A DNA stretch of 51,135 bases from a candidate division WOR-3 bacterium. Its GTDB lineage: Bacteria; Hydrothermota; Tepidihabitantia; SM23-42; JAOAFX01. The stretch is from contig JBDRVV010000019.1 of NCBI GenBank assembly GCA_039802005.1, positions 1 to 51,135 on the forward strand, in the 5' to 3' direction. The position numbers and the translations under genes were made by a program. A model generated the notes under the pieces. That model saw nothing but the letters and a program-made list of their open reading frames with translations. It was not told the origin of the DNA and made no database searches. This document shows, piece after piece, positions 50,200-51,135 of the stretch (its first letter is position 1; each line of letters starts with the position of its first letter).

Positions 50200-50481
50200 C
50201 TACATTTTTTTCTCCTGGGAGATTTTATTGTTTACTTCAGACAATCTTATTTCAGCATTATTGAAATTTTTATCCAGGTCCAGTACCTTTAGATACATCA
50301 TTTTTGCCTGTTCTAATCTTCCAGATTGTTCATACGCCAGACCCAGATAATAATATAATTCCGGCTCATGGGGATTGATTTTTAAGGCTTCGCTAAATTT
50401 TGCGATTGCCTTATCATACTCCTTGTTCAGGAGATATGATTGTCCAATTTCCATTAAAACTTCAATCTCTCCTGATTGCAT
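50200..50481 (-). CDS. Small TPR-repeat protein
   Basis: 93 residues with two clear TPR units: YDKAIAKFSEALKINPHEPELYYYLG and SGRLEQAKMMYLKVLDLDKNFNNAEIRL. There is no signal peptide. It lies 26 nt downstream of nadB on the same strand and converges with the MFS gene. AAGGAAAGGAG precedes the ATG. The role is unknown beyond protein binding. Confidence 0.8.
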   Translation of the reverse strand: MQSGEIEVLMEIGQSYLLNKEYDKAIAKFSEALKINPHEPELYYYLGLAYEQSGRLEQAKMMYLKVLDLDKNFNNAEIRLSEVNNKISQEKKM

Positions 50482-50507
50482 GCTCCTTTCCTTTTAAAAT
50501 ATTTTTA

Positions 50508-51135
50508 TCATAATGGGGTTCTCTGAATGACTGTATCCCTTAAAAATTCTTCATCCTTTTCAGGATAGTCCAGAATGTAATGTAGCCCTCGTGATTCTTT
50601 CCTTATGAGACAGGATTCCACAATTAGCCATGCTACATCAACCATATTACGTGATTCAGCATTTTTTAGATGAATACCTGGTTCAAAATATTTACTGTAT
50701 TCGTTCAATGTTTCACTCGCCTTTTTTAATCCTTCTTCAGTTCTAATAACATTTACAAATTGCGACATTAATTGCTTTACTTGAATCTTGAAGTCAGGAC
50801 CGGTAGTAACTGAAGGTTTTAATTTCGGCTGTTTTTTTAGTTTTAGCGACTTAATACGAGAAACACGCTTTGCTGCCCTTGTGGCAAAAACAAGTGCCTC
50901 AAGTAAAGAATTTGAAGCGAGTCGATTTGCGCCGTGGACCCCGGTACAGGCACATTCACCAAGGGCAAATAGTCTCTCTATAGATGTTTCACCCCAGGTA
51001 TTTACCTTTATCCCACCACAAAGGTAATGGGCTGCAGGAACAACGGGTATTGGTTCTCTTGTGATATCAATACCCCAGCGCAGGCAGGTTTCATAAATTG
51101 TGGGGAATCTATTCTTTATATAATCTGGTTTGAGA
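50508..51135 (-). CDS. nadB: L-aspartate oxidase NadB (N-terminus beyond window edge)
   Basis: The frame is open from the stop at 50508 to the right edge, 209 codons; an internal Met at 50768 is not the start. The visible part includes RFPTIYETCLRWGIDI, PIPVVPAAHYLCGGI and LFALGECACTGVHGANRLASNSLLEAL, the FAD-binding and substrate motifs of aspartate oxidase, then a helical C-terminal domain. NadB oxidises aspartate to iminoaspartate, the first step of NAD synthesis. The HYLCGGI and GANRLASNSL patterns separate it from succinate dehydrogenase. Confidence 0.93.
   Translation of the reverse strand, partial: LKPDYIKNRFPTIYETCLRWGIDITREPIPVVPAAHYLCGGIKVNTWGETSIERLFALGECACTGVHGANRLASNSLLEALVFATRAAKRVSRIKSLKLKKQPKLKPSVTTGPDFKIQVKQLMSQFVNVIRTEEGLKKASETLNEYSKYFEPGIHLKNAESRNMVDVAWLIVESCLIRKESRGLHYILDYPEKDEEFLRDTVIQRTPL

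Overview
The window is an AT-rich stretch of a diderm bacterial chromosome. BamA, a Skp-like protein, LolA, an LpxH-like phosphatase and several outer-membrane-type proteins show an outer membrane. FlgD-like C-terminal secretion tails, frequent TTG and GTG starts, an archaeal-type oligosaccharyltransferase, indolepyruvate:ferredoxin oxidoreductase and a type III-A CRISPR-Cas locus together suggest an uncultivated thermophile or anaerobe of the WOR-3/Stahlbacteria kind. That placement is an inference from gene content, not a measured phylogeny. Gene density is high and operons are tight.

Layout. 1-4443: leftward type III-A cas genes (cas6, cas10/csm1, csm2, csm3; csm3 runs off the left edge). 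4842-8044: rightward DUF523-DUF1722 protein, lipoprotein cyclophilin, GT4 glycosyltransferase and Spy-like protein, closed by a terminator shared with a leftward membrane glycosyltransferase (8074-9432). 9470-17914: a histidine ammonia-lyase-like enzyme, an LpxH-like phosphatase (leftward), then rpsO-pnp-M16 peptidase-radical SAM-truD in one coupled run. 17920-23584: secreted M14 carboxypeptidase, DNRLRE-like lipoprotein, outer-membrane protein and a sigma-54 activator. 23702-27239: a sigma-54 promoter, a long structured leader, a type IV pilin, and a small protein overlapping an STT3-type oligosaccharyltransferase. 27244-28838: a TPR protein and a nest of palindromic and tandem repeats around a small GIY-YIG endonuclease gene. 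28839-30390: an ABC exporter. 30434-34596: priA, a small winged-helix regulator between matching operators, tRNA-Ser(CGA), tadA and tRNA-Arg(ACG), with duplicated hairpin leaders flush against both tRNAs. 34597-40220: clpC-bamA-skp, leftward. 40249-46141: a six-gene leftward operon (lolA, thioesterase, rimO, outer-membrane protein, TPR, tryptophanase-like). 46138-48534: iorA-iorB. 48568-51135: lipoprotein, MFS transporter, TPR protein and the C-terminal part of nadB.

How the genes fit together. A secreted carboxypeptidase, an ammonia-lyase, a tryptophanase/tyrosine phenol-lyase-like enzyme and IorAB fit peptide and aromatic amino acid fermentation. The sigma-54 activator, sigma-54 promoter, pilin and oligosaccharyltransferase look like a regulated, possibly glycosylated, pilus system. 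Housekeeping promoters share a TTGAC(T/A)-16 bp-TATAAT layout, and several place the start codon where transcription should begin, suggesting leaderless mRNAs.

The most unusual observations are: (1) a GIY-YIG gene bracketed by perfect 33-bp repeats that belong to a covarying palindrome family; (2) a pilin leader of about 420 nt with mutually exclusive stems; (3) paired hairpins abutting two tRNAs, with a compensatory change; (4) an ammonia-lyase whose cofactor-forming triad is Ala-Cys-Gly instead of Ala-Ser-Gly.
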